A stretch of 64,000 bases of DNA from Aridibaculum aurantiacum. GTDB taxonomy: Bacteria; Bacteroidota; Bacteroidia; Chitinophagales; Chitinophagaceae. The position numbers and the translations under genes were made by a program. The DNA lies in assembly GCF_017355875.1 (NCBI RefSeq), contig NZ_JAFEWC010000001.1, positions 620,001 to 684,000 of the forward strand, given 5' to 3'. Below the pieces are notes generated by a model. It searched no databases, had not been told where the DNA came from, and worked only from the letters and a program-made list of their open reading frames with translations. Positions 43,661 through 51,370 of this stretch are shown in pieces. Each line of letters opens with the position of its first letter. The first letter of the stretch is position 1.

Positions 43661-44068
43661 ATGAAAAGATTCTTTAACGGAATCCTTTTTGCACTGCTTA
43701 TCTCAGGCTGTACCAAACAAGCAGATGTACAAGTGGCCAACAACAGTAATCAACAACTAGTGTTGAAAAACCCTAATATTTCTGTGGTTAATGTAAGTGC
43801 GTCACAATCGGGGAATAAGCAGGTGACATTGAAATTTGCAACTGAGTACGAAAAGAACTTACAAAGTATAGAAGTTTTAGCCGGTTCTGATGAAACTTTG
43901 TTTTGCCAGATATACGTAGAGTATAAAGATCAAAATTCTGTGCAAGTAAAAAATTATACAGTGGTTGATAATGATCCTAAAGGAGCAACTCCTACTTATA
44001 TGATCAAGTATACCACTACAACTGGGTCCTGGTTTTGTTCTTCAGTTTATAAAGTAAATATGAAGTAA
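43661..44068 (+). CDS. Predicted lipoprotein, unknown function
   Basis: 135 residues with a lipoprotein signal (ILFALLISGC, lipobox Cys17). The rest appears beta-rich (VTLKFATEYEKNLQSIEVLAG, then YMIKYTTTTGSWFCSSVYKV) with two further cysteines near 87 and 127 that may pair. I do not recognise a family. It lies alone on the plus strand between minus-strand zapA and rny and has its own terminator. Confidence 0.72.
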   Translation: MKRFFNGILFALLISGCTKQADVQVANNSNQQLVLKNPNISVVNVSASQSGNKQVTLKFATEYEKNLQSIEVLAGSDETLFCQIYVEYKDQNSVQVKNYTVVDNDPKGATPTYMIKYTTTTGSWFCSSVYKVNMK

Positions 44069-44090
44069 AGCTGGTCCGTATCCTACATGG

Positions 44091-44110
44091 GCTCCTGTAC
44101 TAACAGGAGC
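44091..44110 (+). terminator. Intrinsic terminator of the lipoprotein gene
   Basis: GCTCCTGT (44091-44098) and ACAGGAGC (44103-44110) form an 8-bp stem with a 4-base loop, directly followed by TTTTTT. Confidence 0.88.
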
Positions 44111-44114
44111 TTTT

Positions 44115-44417
44115 TTAATTTTCAAGCGATTTGGTGATCAGCTCTTCCAGCCGTTGCAGTTTATTAATGGCTTCAGAATTATTAACCGGTGCGGTGGTAG
44201 ATGGTTTCTGCAGTTCGGTAGCAAACCACAACAGTACCATAGCCACATAATCCTGCATATCCTTGCCAGAGAACTCCATGCGGTACTCAACAATCTTCTC
44301 ATTGATCATCTTCATGGTCCGTCGTACCATCTCCTCGTCCTCAGGCTCAATCTTAAGCCGGTAACTGCGGTCAGCAATCAAGATGTTTACAGGAATCAGG
44401 TTATCATTTTCAGCCAT
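44115..44417 (-). CDS. zapA: Cell division protein ZapA
   Basis: 100-residue FtsZ-ring-associated protein. The N-terminal motif IPVNILIADRSYRLKIEPEDEEMVRRTMKMINEKI is the conserved ZapA head, followed by a coiled coil (LQKPSTTAPVNNSEAINKLQRLEELI). It cross-links FtsZ filaments at midcell. Its start is 9 bases after the coiled-coil gene stop, so they share a transcript with pheT. Confidence 0.9.
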   Translation of the reverse strand: MAENDNLIPVNILIADRSYRLKIEPEDEEMVRRTMKMINEKIVEYRMEFSGKDMQDYVAMVLLWFATELQKPSTTAPVNNSEAINKLQRLEELITKSLEN

Positions 44418-44426
44418 ATTGAAACT

Positions 44427-44714
44427 TTAAGCCTGGAGCAGTGCAAGGCATTTGTCAATTTCTTTCAGGTACGAGTTAATCCTTTTCTCCAGCTCTTTTT
44501 TAGAGGTATCGTTTTCAGTAAGTGAATGGATCTTCATCACAGATATAGTCTGCGCCAGTTCATTTGACTTTTGCACCTGCACCTGTAACTGATGTTGCAA
44601 AGCCAGTTTATCTTCCTGCAAACGCTGCACTTCGCGCTGCGATTGCCGGTACTCTTTCAGCAATTGCTGCACTTTTGCTTCTATACGTTTTACTTGTTCG
44701 TCCAGGCTTTGCAT
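44427..44714 (-). CDS. Short coiled-coil protein between pheT and zapA
   Basis: 95 residues that form nearly one continuous coiled coil (MQSLDEQVKRIEAKVQQLLK, then RQSQREVQRLQEDKLALQHQL) with a second helical part at the C-terminus (ELEKRINSYLKEIDKCLALL). It is of similar size and nature to ZapB, the coiled-coil partner of ZapA in E. coli, although I see no direct sequence match. Position immediately upstream of zapA (9-base gap) and downstream of pheT (14-base gap) suggests a division-related role. Confidence 0.8.
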   Translation of the reverse strand: MQSLDEQVKRIEAKVQQLLKEYRQSQREVQRLQEDKLALQHQLQVQVQKSNELAQTISVMKIHSLTENDTSKKELEKRINSYLKEIDKCLALLQA

Positions 44715-44728
44715 CTGCCTAATTTCAG

Positions 44729-47155
44729 TTATTTTCTTACTTCAGCCAACAATTCTTTCTCAAACGACTGGATGATCTTATTCATCATCGAATCAATTTC
44801 TTTATCCGTCATTGTCTTTTCAGCATCAAGGAAAGTGAAGCTGATGGCCATGGATTTTTTACCTGCACCTAACTTTTCGCTTTCAAAAATGTCAAACAGT
44901 TGTACCTGTTGCAGGCGTGTCAATTTCAGGTTTTCAACCACTGATTGCACTGAATTATACTGAAGTGCTTTGTCAACTACGATAGCAAGATCGCGCTGAA
45001 CAGCAGGGAATTTTGAAACTTCTTTGTATGTGATGTTTTGTTTTGTAACAAGATCCAGTACTTCCTTCCATTGTACTTCTATGAAGTAAACCGGCTGCTT
45101 AATATCAAACTGCTTCAGCTTTTGCTGAGACACTTCTCCTACGGTGAGTAGGCTGGTATTTTTCAATGCAGCCTTTAGCAGAATGCTGTAGTTGTTGCTT
45201 TCTTGAACAGTGATGGTTGGAGTTCCAATTCCAACTAGTTGTAACACGGCAGCTGCAATACCTTTTGCCTGGTAAAAATCTATAGGTTTGCTTTTGCTGT
45301 TCCAGCTGTCCTGGCCAATAGTACCTGTTAGATAAATAGCCAGTTGCTCCTGCTCCCTGTATTCGCCAACTTTGGTTGTTGAATAAGATTTACCGAATTC
45401 AAAAAACTGCAGGTTGGTGTTTTTGCGGTTGATGTTGTAGGATATAGTTTCCAATCCAGTCTCCAGCATCGAAACGCGCATGGTATCCAGTTCTGCGCTC
45501 AAGCTGTTGATCATTTTAACTGCTAGTGCTTGTTGCTCTTCTGTATAATATTGGCTGTTTGTGATGGAGTTGGTAACGATCTCGCTCATGCCAAGCCCTG
45601 CGAGGTAAGCCGCTGCTTTTTCTCTCAGCGCTTCTTTAGCAGTGTTCTCATCAATGGCTGGCGTAAAATGCATTTCACCATTTATCTCGATATTATCCAG
45701 CCCATCTATTCGTAATATCTCTTCCACTATATCTGCCGGAAGCGAAATATCCGGTTTGCTGAAAGGCACTGCTACACGTATCTCATCCATACCTTCTTTC
45801 AGAATCTCAAATCCAAGACTGGTAAGGATCTTCCTGACAGAGTCTGGGTGGTAGTTTTTACCGCTCAGCTTTTTCAGGTAGTGAAACTTTAGCGCTACTT
45901 CAGTTTTTGGCTCAGGATCAGGATAAACATCTACTACATCAGATGCTATTTCGCCACCGGCAACTTCTTTTATAAGAAGTGCAGCGCGTTTCAGCACGTT
46001 TACCGTATTAGAAATATCTACACCTTTCTCGAACCGTGCAGCAGCCTCTGTTCTCAATCCATGGCGGAATGAAGTTCTGCGGATACTGGGCGGATTGAAC
46101 CAGGCGCTTTCAAGGAAAATATTTTTAGTAGCCTCAGTAACACCACTGTGAGCTCCACCAAATACACCTGCTATGCACATTCCTTCTTCTGCATTACAGA
46201 TCATCAGGTCTTCGCTTTCCAGCTTTCTTTCTTTTTCATCTAATGTTACAAAGCCAGAGCCTGCTTCCAGGTTCTTTACAACCACATGGTTTCCTTTTAT
46301 AGCATCGGCATCAAAAGCATGCAGTGGCTGCCCTGTTTCGTGCAGCACATAATTTGTGATGTCTACTATATTATTGATGGGACGTTGGCCAATAGCAACG
46401 AGCTTATCCTTTAGCCATTGCGGGCTGTCTGCTACGGTTACACCAGTTATACTTACACCTGCATATCTTTTACAAGCATCTTTATTTTCTACAGTCACCT
46501 TTATGGGCAGCGACTGGTTGTCTACCTTAAAAGCATTGCTGAAAGGTGTTTTCGGTTTTGCATCTGTTCTATCGTGAATGGTGATGTAAGCACACACGTC
46601 ACGCGCTACACCCAAATGGCTCATAGCATCCATACGGTTAGGTGTAAGACCAATCTCATATATCCAATCAGTGTAAACAGGAAAAACTTCAGAGGCAGGA
46701 GTGCCTGGTTTAGCATCGGAGGGAAGTACAATTATTCCTTCATGACTGTTTCCCAATCCCAGTTCATCTTCCGCGCAGATCATTCCCTGGCTTTCTTCGC
46801 CGCGGATCTTTGCAGCCTTCATGGTCATAGGCTCGCCAGTTGTAGGATGGATAGTAGCACCAATGGTAGCTACCAGCACTTTTTGTCCTGCAGCTACATT
46901 GCTGGCACCGCAAACAATCTTCAGCGGCTCAGCTTTGCCCACATTTACCGTGGTCAGCTTTAGTTTATCGGCATTAGGATGTTGAGAACAGGTTTCTACT
47001 TCACCCACTACCACTCCTTCTAATCCGCCTTTTATACTTTCGTACTGCTCCAGGCTTTCTACTTCTAAACCTATTGAGGTAAGGATTTTTGAGAGTTTTT
47101 GTGGTTCAACTGCAACGGGTAAATACGAACTGAGCCAATTGTAACTTATCGTCAT
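44729..47155 (-). CDS. pheT: Phenylalanyl-tRNA synthetase beta subunit
   Basis: Beta chain of the (alpha-beta)2 enzyme, 808 residues. Start MTISYNWLSSYLPVAVEPQKL; tRNA-binding OB domain (VVVGEVETCSQHPNADKLKLTTVNVG); B3/B4 editing domain; B5 domain; catalytic-like core (RHGLRTEAAARFEKGVD); C-terminal FDX-ACB anticodon domain (SKFPAVQRDLAIVVDKA and FTFLDAEKTMTDKEID). pheS is not adjacent. It heads the pheT, coiled-coil, zapA run. Confidence 0.97.
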   Translation of the reverse strand: MTISYNWLSSYLPVAVEPQKLSKILTSIGLEVESLEQYESIKGGLEGVVVGEVETCSQHPNADKLKLTTVNVGKAEPLKIVCGASNVAAGQKVLVATIGATIHPTTGEPMTMKAAKIRGEESQGMICAEDELGLGNSHEGIIVLPSDAKPGTPASEVFPVYTDWIYEIGLTPNRMDAMSHLGVARDVCAYITIHDRTDAKPKTPFSNAFKVDNQSLPIKVTVENKDACKRYAGVSITGVTVADSPQWLKDKLVAIGQRPINNIVDITNYVLHETGQPLHAFDADAIKGNHVVVKNLEAGSGFVTLDEKERKLESEDLMICNAEEGMCIAGVFGGAHSGVTEATKNIFLESAWFNPPSIRRTSFRHGLRTEAAARFEKGVDISNTVNVLKRAALLIKEVAGGEIASDVVDVYPDPEPKTEVALKFHYLKKLSGKNYHPDSVRKILTSLGFEILKEGMDEIRVAVPFSKPDISLPADIVEEILRIDGLDNIEINGEMHFTPAIDENTAKEALREKAAAYLAGLGMSEIVTNSITNSQYYTEEQQALAVKMINSLSAELDTMRVSMLETGLETISYNINRKNTNLQFFEFGKSYSTTKVGEYREQEQLAIYLTGTIGQDSWNSKSKPIDFYQAKGIAAAVLQLVGIGTPTITVQESNNYSILLKAALKNTSLLTVGEVSQQKLKQFDIKQPVYFIEVQWKEVLDLVTKQNITYKEVSKFPAVQRDLAIVVDKALQYNSVQSVVENLKLTRLQQVQLFDIFESEKLGAGKKSMAISFTFLDAEKTMTDKEIDSMMNKIIQSFEKELLAEVRK

Positions 47156-47678
47156 GGAAGATGCTGCTTTATTAAGATGTGCAAATATAGCAGGTGCAGG
47201 GCAGCATTAAGAATCGGTAAAACAGGCTGTAAAATTTTTTAATTGGGATGATGAAAAACAGCGGTTATATATGGCTTTTCTAAGTAGCATGGGAATAAAA
47301 GATGAAAATTTTCCGTGGAAATATTTCCCCGCTGCTGCTGAAGCGCCTGCTGTACCAAAATCATTTTTTTCTCATTTTTCTTTCTGCACAACTTGTGTGG
47401 ATAATACTGCAGCAGCGGGTGAAAAATTTTTAAGATTGTGCACAAGCTTTTTTTATTGGTGAATAACCCCATGTTTTATGGGGATAGCAGCAGGAACAAC
47501 TATGGTAAAAATATAGAAGCAGCAAAATTTTTTTCCTGAAAATATTCGAGTCTATATTCGCCCTCCTCACCACTTCTCATAACATTCAAGACATATTGGG
47601 GAAACATTTTCTTAACATTTTTGAATGAATGATAACGGTGAAACAAGACGTTTTTCTTAACCACCTTACTACATATAA
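47156..47678. other. 523-base intergenic region ahead of dnaB
   Basis: Gap between divergent starts of pheT and dnaB. No believable gene: short frames here have no recognisable composition. It contains a perfect DnaA-box sequence TGTGGATAA (47396-47404), a short perfect hairpin CCCCAT-ATGGGG (47467-47483) and several A/T runs. It may hold dnaB and pheT promoters. I saw no cluster of DnaA boxes that would mark an origin. Confidence 0.5.
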
Positions 47679-49298
47679 ATGGATTTGACCAACCTGAACA
47701 AAGACCGGAAAAACCGCCGGAAGCCTTCCCTTGACCTGAGTACGATGGTATATGGTAAAGTACCACCGCAGGCAAAAGAACTGGAAGAAGCAGTGTTGGG
47801 AGCTATCATGCTGGAAAAAAGTGCGTTTGATACTGTAGTAGAAATACTAAAGCCTGAGTGTTTTTACGTAGACGCTCACCAAAGGATTTTCAGAACTTTT
47901 CAATCGCTGGCTCAAAAGAGTTTACCTATAGACATTCTTACTGTAGTAGAAGAGCTGAAAATGCGGGAAGAGCTGGACATGGTGGGTGGTCCTTATGCAG
48001 TAACGAAGCTTACCAACATGGTGGTTTCTACAGCAAATATTGAGGCGCATGCGCGTATCGTTCTGCAGAAATTCATCCAGCGCGAACTGATACGCATTAG
48101 CGGAGAGATCATTGGTGATGCTTACGAGGATAGTACGGATGTATTCGACCTGCTTGATGAGAGTGAGTCGAAGATGTTCAACATCACCAACAACTACCTG
48201 AAGAAGAACTTCGATGACATAGGTAGCGTGTTGGTAAAGACCATCCAGCGTATAGACGAACTTCGAAATAAGACTGATGAGATATCGGGCGTACCAACCG
48301 GTTTCCCTTCAATGGATAAAGTGACTTATGGCTGGCAGGCAACGGATCTTATCATCCTGGCAGCTCGTCCGGCTGTGGGTAAAACAGCTTTTGCACTTAA
48401 CCTTTTGCGTAGCGCTGCACTACACCCCGAAAAACCAACTCCAGTGGCTTTCTTCAGTTTGGAGATGAGCTCTGCACAGCTGGTTGCGCGTATCCTGAGT
48501 GCGGAAAGTGGTATCATGCTGGAGAAGATCAGCCGTGGTAAATTGGAAGACTACGAAATGCAGCAGCTGTACACAAAGGGTGTTACCAAACTTAGCGATG
48601 CTCCTATTTATATTGACGATACTGCCGGTCTGAACATCTTTGAATTTCGTGCAAAGGCAAGACGACTGGTGAATAAACATAAAGTTGGATTGATTATCAT
48701 TGACTACCTGCAGCTAATGAGCGGCAGTGGCGATGGTAAGCAAACAAACCGTGAACAGGAGATCAGCCGTATTTCGCGTGACCTGAAAGGGCTTGCAAAA
48801 GAATTGAGTGTGCCGATCATTGCGCTGAGCCAGTTGAGCCGTGCGGTGGAAACGCGTAAAGAAAGTAAGATGCCGCAGCTGAGTGACCTTCGTGAATCTG
48901 GAGCGATAGAGCAGGATGCGGACATGGTAATGTTCCTATATCGCCCGGAATACTACGAGATAAACACCAACGAGATGGGCGAAAGTAACCGTGGTGAAAC
49001 GCACGTTCGTATAGCCAAGCACCGTAATGGTAGCTTGGAAACCATTAAGCTGCGCGCTTTGCTTCATATACAAAAATTTGTAGAGGAAGAAAGTGACGAC
49101 TTTGGTACCGGCGGTGGTGGAGGATTCAATCCTGGTGCTGGCAGTGGTGGCGGTGGAAGCTGGAAGCCGGTGCAGCCAGGAGGCGGCCCTGCAGCTGGCA
49201 GTGGAGTGGATGATAATGCCCGCTTATTCATTCAAAAAGGAAGTAAGATGAATAGTGGCGAATTTGATGAAGGCTTTGATGAGGCCCCACCTTTCTAA
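47679..49298 (+). CDS. dnaB: Replicative DNA helicase DnaB
   Basis: Hexameric 5'-3' helicase at the replication fork, 539 residues. N-terminal domain (PPQAKELEEAVLGAIMLEKSAFD), linker helix, and the RecA-like motor: Walker A AARPAVGKTAFALN, FSLEMSSAQLVARILS, Walker B IIIDYLQLMSG, QLSRAVETRKESKMPQLSDLRESGAIEQDADMV and HRNGSLETIKL. A Gly-rich tail (GTGGGGGFNPGAGSGGGGSW, about 473-510) precedes a short acidic end (DEGFDEAPPF) and is not part of the helicase core. A strong terminator follows. Confidence 0.97.
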   Translation: MDLTNLNKDRKNRRKPSLDLSTMVYGKVPPQAKELEEAVLGAIMLEKSAFDTVVEILKPECFYVDAHQRIFRTFQSLAQKSLPIDILTVVEELKMREELDMVGGPYAVTKLTNMVVSTANIEAHARIVLQKFIQRELIRISGEIIGDAYEDSTDVFDLLDESESKMFNITNNYLKKNFDDIGSVLVKTIQRIDELRNKTDEISGVPTGFPSMDKVTYGWQATDLIILAARPAVGKTAFALNLLRSAALHPEKPTPVAFFSLEMSSAQLVARILSAESGIMLEKISRGKLEDYEMQQLYTKGVTKLSDAPIYIDDTAGLNIFEFRAKARRLVNKHKVGLIIIDYLQLMSGSGDGKQTNREQEISRISRDLKGLAKELSVPIIALSQLSRAVETRKESKMPQLSDLRESGAIEQDADMVMFLYRPEYYEINTNEMGESNRGETHVRIAKHRNGSLETIKLRALLHIQKFVEEESDDFGTGGGGGFNPGAGSGGGGSWKPVQPGGGPAAGSGVDDNARLFIQKGSKMNSGEFDEGFDEAPPF

Positions 49299-49325
49299 AG
49301 AAGCTTACGTTTAACTTAGCATACC

Positions 49326-49353
49326 GAAGCCCTTCAGTTTTTTGAAGGGCTTC
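49326..49353 (+). terminator. Intrinsic terminator of dnaB
   Basis: GAAGCCCTTCA (49326-49336) and TGAAGGGCTTC (49343-49353) form a perfect 11-bp stem with a 6-base loop, followed by TTTT. It lies 27 bases past dnaB. Confidence 0.9.
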
Positions 49354-49363
49354 TTTTATGCAT

Positions 49364-49780
49364 TTATTGTACTCGTACATAACTGCTTTTCATTCCATCA
49401 AAAGCTTCATCTGATAAAACCAGCGTATCGGCTATGGTTTTTTCTACCATCATAGGAGCAGGCGTAGAGCCAGAAAAACGAATGAAGGTTTTATCAGCAT
49501 GATCATGAATGCATTTTTTAGTTTCCAAAGTATACGATCCTTCTGCTGATAAGCTGCCATTGGTGTGAAGCTCATAATGCCTTGAATGATGAAACTGCAA
49601 TTGTACATTGCGGCCGGTAGTTTCAGGGGTTTCAAGTATATGACCTGCTATGCCACCTTCTGTTTTTACCCATTTCCATTTACCAACCAGTTCATTTCTT
49701 GTTTCTGCTTTTTTAGTACAGGAATAAAAAGCCGTAATAGCTGTAAAAACAACTATAGCTAAAGATTTTTTGTATTGCAT
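49364..49780 (-). CDS. Lipocalin-like predicted lipoprotein
   Basis: 138 residues with a lipoprotein signal (AIVVFTAITAFYSC, Cys21). The opening ELVGKWKWVKTEGGIAG and the beta-strand rhythm (LQFHHSRHYELHTNGSLSAEGSYTLE, DTLVLSDEAFDG) fit the lipocalin-like small outer-envelope proteins common in Bacteroidota. Ligand unknown. Minus strand, converging with dnaB. Confidence 0.8.
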   Translation of the reverse strand: MQYKKSLAIVVFTAITAFYSCTKKAETRNELVGKWKWVKTEGGIAGHILETPETTGRNVQLQFHHSRHYELHTNGSLSAEGSYTLETKKCIHDHADKTFIRFSGSTPAPMMVEKTIADTLVLSDEAFDGMKSSYVRVQ

Positions 49781-49874
49781 GTTTTTATGATTTAGCAGCT
49801 TGACATAGCAAAAAGAGAAACCGTTGCATTAACTGTAGTCACCTTTCTACCACAGGTATAAGTGCATTTACTGT

Positions 49875-49882
49875 TATTTTTG
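49875..49882 (+). promoter_or_regulatory. -7 element for rsmE
   Basis: TATTTTTG is a perfect TAnnTTTG match ending only 4 bases before the rsmE ATG (49887). A -33 TTTG is not at the usual distance. If active, the mRNA would be leaderless. Confidence 0.45.
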
Positions 49883-49886
49883 ACCC

Positions 49887-50582
49887 ATGTCGCTGCCTAT
49901 ATTTTTTCATGATGAAGCAATCAATGGTGAGTTTATGACGCTCAATGAAGATGCATCCAAACATATTGTACAGGTGCTTAGGATGAAGGAGGGTGAAGCA
50001 TTACATCTTACTGATGGGAGAGGTAATCTTTTTACAACTGTTGTAGCAGATGCTCATAAAAAAAGATGTTCAGTAAGGATATCTGAAAGCTCTTATAAAC
50101 CGCAAAAAGACAAGCAGGTGAGCATTGCTATTTCACTTTTAAAGAACGCCAGCCGCTTTGAGTGGTTCCTGGAAAAAGCTACTGAGATTGGCGTTACATC
50201 TATTATTCCGCTGTTGTGCCACCGTACCGAAAAGCAGCACTTCCGTTACGAAAGAATGAAGCAGATCGTGGTTTCGGCAATGATGCAAAGCCAGCAAGTA
50301 TGGCTACCTGTTTTACACCAGCCTGTAGCTTTTAAAGAAGCCATAGAAAGCTCCGATTTTTCTGAAAAACTGGTAGCCCATTGCGAAGATGAACAGAAGC
50401 ATCATGTGCGGGATTTTCATGCTGCATCATCTGTTCAGATTCTTATTGGTCCCGAGGGTGATTTTACTAAAGAAGAAATAGCACTAGCACTGGAACATAA
50501 TTATAAACCTGTTACACTTGGAGATACACGACTGCGTGCAGAAACAGCAGGAGTAGTGGCGGCTAGTTTGCTTTGTGTATAG
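49887..50582 (+). CDS. rsmE: 16S rRNA (uracil-1498-N3)-methyltransferase RsmE
   Basis: SPOUT-class rRNA methyltransferase, 231 residues, normal length. N-terminal PUA-like domain (HIVQVLRMKEGEALHLTDGRGNLF); SPOUT domain with LLKNASRFEWFLEKATEIGVTSIIPLLCHRTEK, and the knot motif QILIGPEGDFTKEEIALALE followed by LGDTRLRAETAGVVAASLL. Methylates U1498 of 16S rRNA. Word array D begins ten bases after its stop. Confidence 0.95.
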   Translation: MSLPIFFHDEAINGEFMTLNEDASKHIVQVLRMKEGEALHLTDGRGNLFTTVVADAHKKRCSVRISESSYKPQKDKQVSIAISLLKNASRFEWFLEKATEIGVTSIIPLLCHRTEKQHFRYERMKQIVVSAMMQSQQVWLPVLHQPVAFKEAIESSDFSEKLVAHCEDEQKHHVRDFHAASSVQILIGPEGDFTKEEIALALEHNYKPVTLGDTRLRAETAGVVAASLLCV

Positions 50583-50591
50583 GCAGGTTTG

Positions 50592-50717
50592 GTTGATCAG
50601 TTGATAGGTTGATCAGTAATCAGTTGATCAGTTGATAGGTTGATTGGTGAGAGGGTTCAAGTTGAGTAGGTGTAAACAAATCTTCAATCGCAATCTTCAA
50701 TCAGAAATCCGCAATTG
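50592..50717. repeat. Octamer array and 13-mer repeats (site D, left)
   Basis: GTTGATCA (50592), GTTGATAG (50600), GTTGATCA (50608), GTAATCA (50616, 7 bases), GTTGATCA (50623), GTTGATAG (50631), GTTGATTG (50639), GTGAGAGG (50647). Three related 13-mers follow at 50679-50717: AATCTTCAATCGC, AATCTTCAATCAG, AAATCCGCAATTG. The array ends two bases before the minus-strand TAA of the YcxB-like gene. Confidence 0.88.
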
Positions 50718-50719
50718 TT

Positions 50720-51250
50720 TTAATCTTTATTCACCACTATCACCGGCTGTACATTGTCTTGTACCAGTTGTTTAAAACGATCGAAATCACCTGCTTCGAA
50801 AAAGCTGTGATTGAACATAGAAAATGAGTTGTTTGCCTGGTAAAGCAGCACGTTGTTGTTGCTGATAAGGCCGCCAGTAAAGCTTGACCATGGTTGTGAG
50901 AAAGACTGGCTTTTTGTGGTCGTGGTCAGTTCTTCTTCATTTACATCCATTTCAAATGACGAGTTTTCACCTAGGTTCCTCAAAAGTTTACCACCTGCAC
51001 GCATCATGCGGTGACGCATAAAGAAGTAGTAGATAAAAGCAAAGCTGACATACAACAAAGCCATATAGAAATTTTGACCAACTGCAGGACTACGAAGTTC
51101 ATTGTATAGAATAAATGCTGCTATACCGAGCATCACCAGTGGTATCAGGTACAGTCGCTGCCTCATTCTGCGGCCTGTAGGCTGGTCGTGGTAGTGTAAC
51201 TGCAGGCAGTCGTTAATGATCTTTTCGGTGAGCCGTACGCGTATGTGCAT
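50720..51250 (-). CDS. YcxB-like membrane protein
   Basis: 176 residues. Two closely spaced membrane helices (about 32-48 and 60-77: LIPLVMLGIAAFILYNEL and FYMALLYVSFAFIYYFF), then a soluble beta domain (SSFEMDVNEEELTTTTKSQSFSQPWSSFTGGLISNNNVLLYQANNSFSMFNHSFFE) that matches the YcxB-like C-terminal layout. Function unknown in this family. The gene is flanked on both sides by word arrays in opposite orientation, which is unusual. Confidence 0.75.
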   Translation of the reverse strand: MHIRVRLTEKIINDCLQLHYHDQPTGRRMRQRLYLIPLVMLGIAAFILYNELRSPAVGQNFYMALLYVSFAFIYYFFMRHRMMRAGGKLLRNLGENSSFEMDVNEEELTTTTKSQSFSQPWSSFTGGLISNNNVLLYQANNSFSMFNHSFFEAGDFDRFKQLVQDNVQPVIVVNKD

Positions 51251-51262
51251 GTGGGTTATAAT

Positions 51263-51370
51263 TATGAACTATGAACTATGAATATGAATTATGAAGTACT
51301 TGATTGATCAATTTACTAACGCTATTGGACTTATCAACCGATCAACTGATCAACCAATCAACTGATCAAC
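51263..51370. repeat. Heptamer and inverted octamer arrays (site D, right)
   Basis: TATGAAC (51263), TATGAAC (51270), TATGAA (51277), TATGAAT (51283), TATGAAG (51290) in near seven-base register. Then TTATCAAC (51331), CGATCAAC (51339), TGATCAAC (51347), CAATCAAC (51355), TGATCAAC (51363): strict eight-base register and the reverse complement of the words in the left array. The last unit contains the TGA stop of pyrD. Confidence 0.88.

Noticed and set aside
47396-47404. Origin of replication ahead of dnaB
   Set aside because: Only one perfect DnaA box, no cluster of boxes and no dnaA or other origin-linked gene nearby.
47239-47472. Minus-strand frame of 77 codons in the gap before dnaB
   Set aside because: Composition (many Lys/Asn/Phe/His, irregular) and a lack of any motif suggest chance in AT-rich DNA.
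50592-51370. CRISPR array at the octamer repeats
   Set aside because: Units are 7-8 bases in direct contact, with no spacers of 25-40 bases and no cas genes.
50592-51370. Insertion sequence around the YcxB-like gene because of inverted flanking repeats
   Set aside because: The gene encodes no transposase and the flanks are low-complexity word arrays rather than single terminal inverted repeats. Kept only as a cassette hypothesis.
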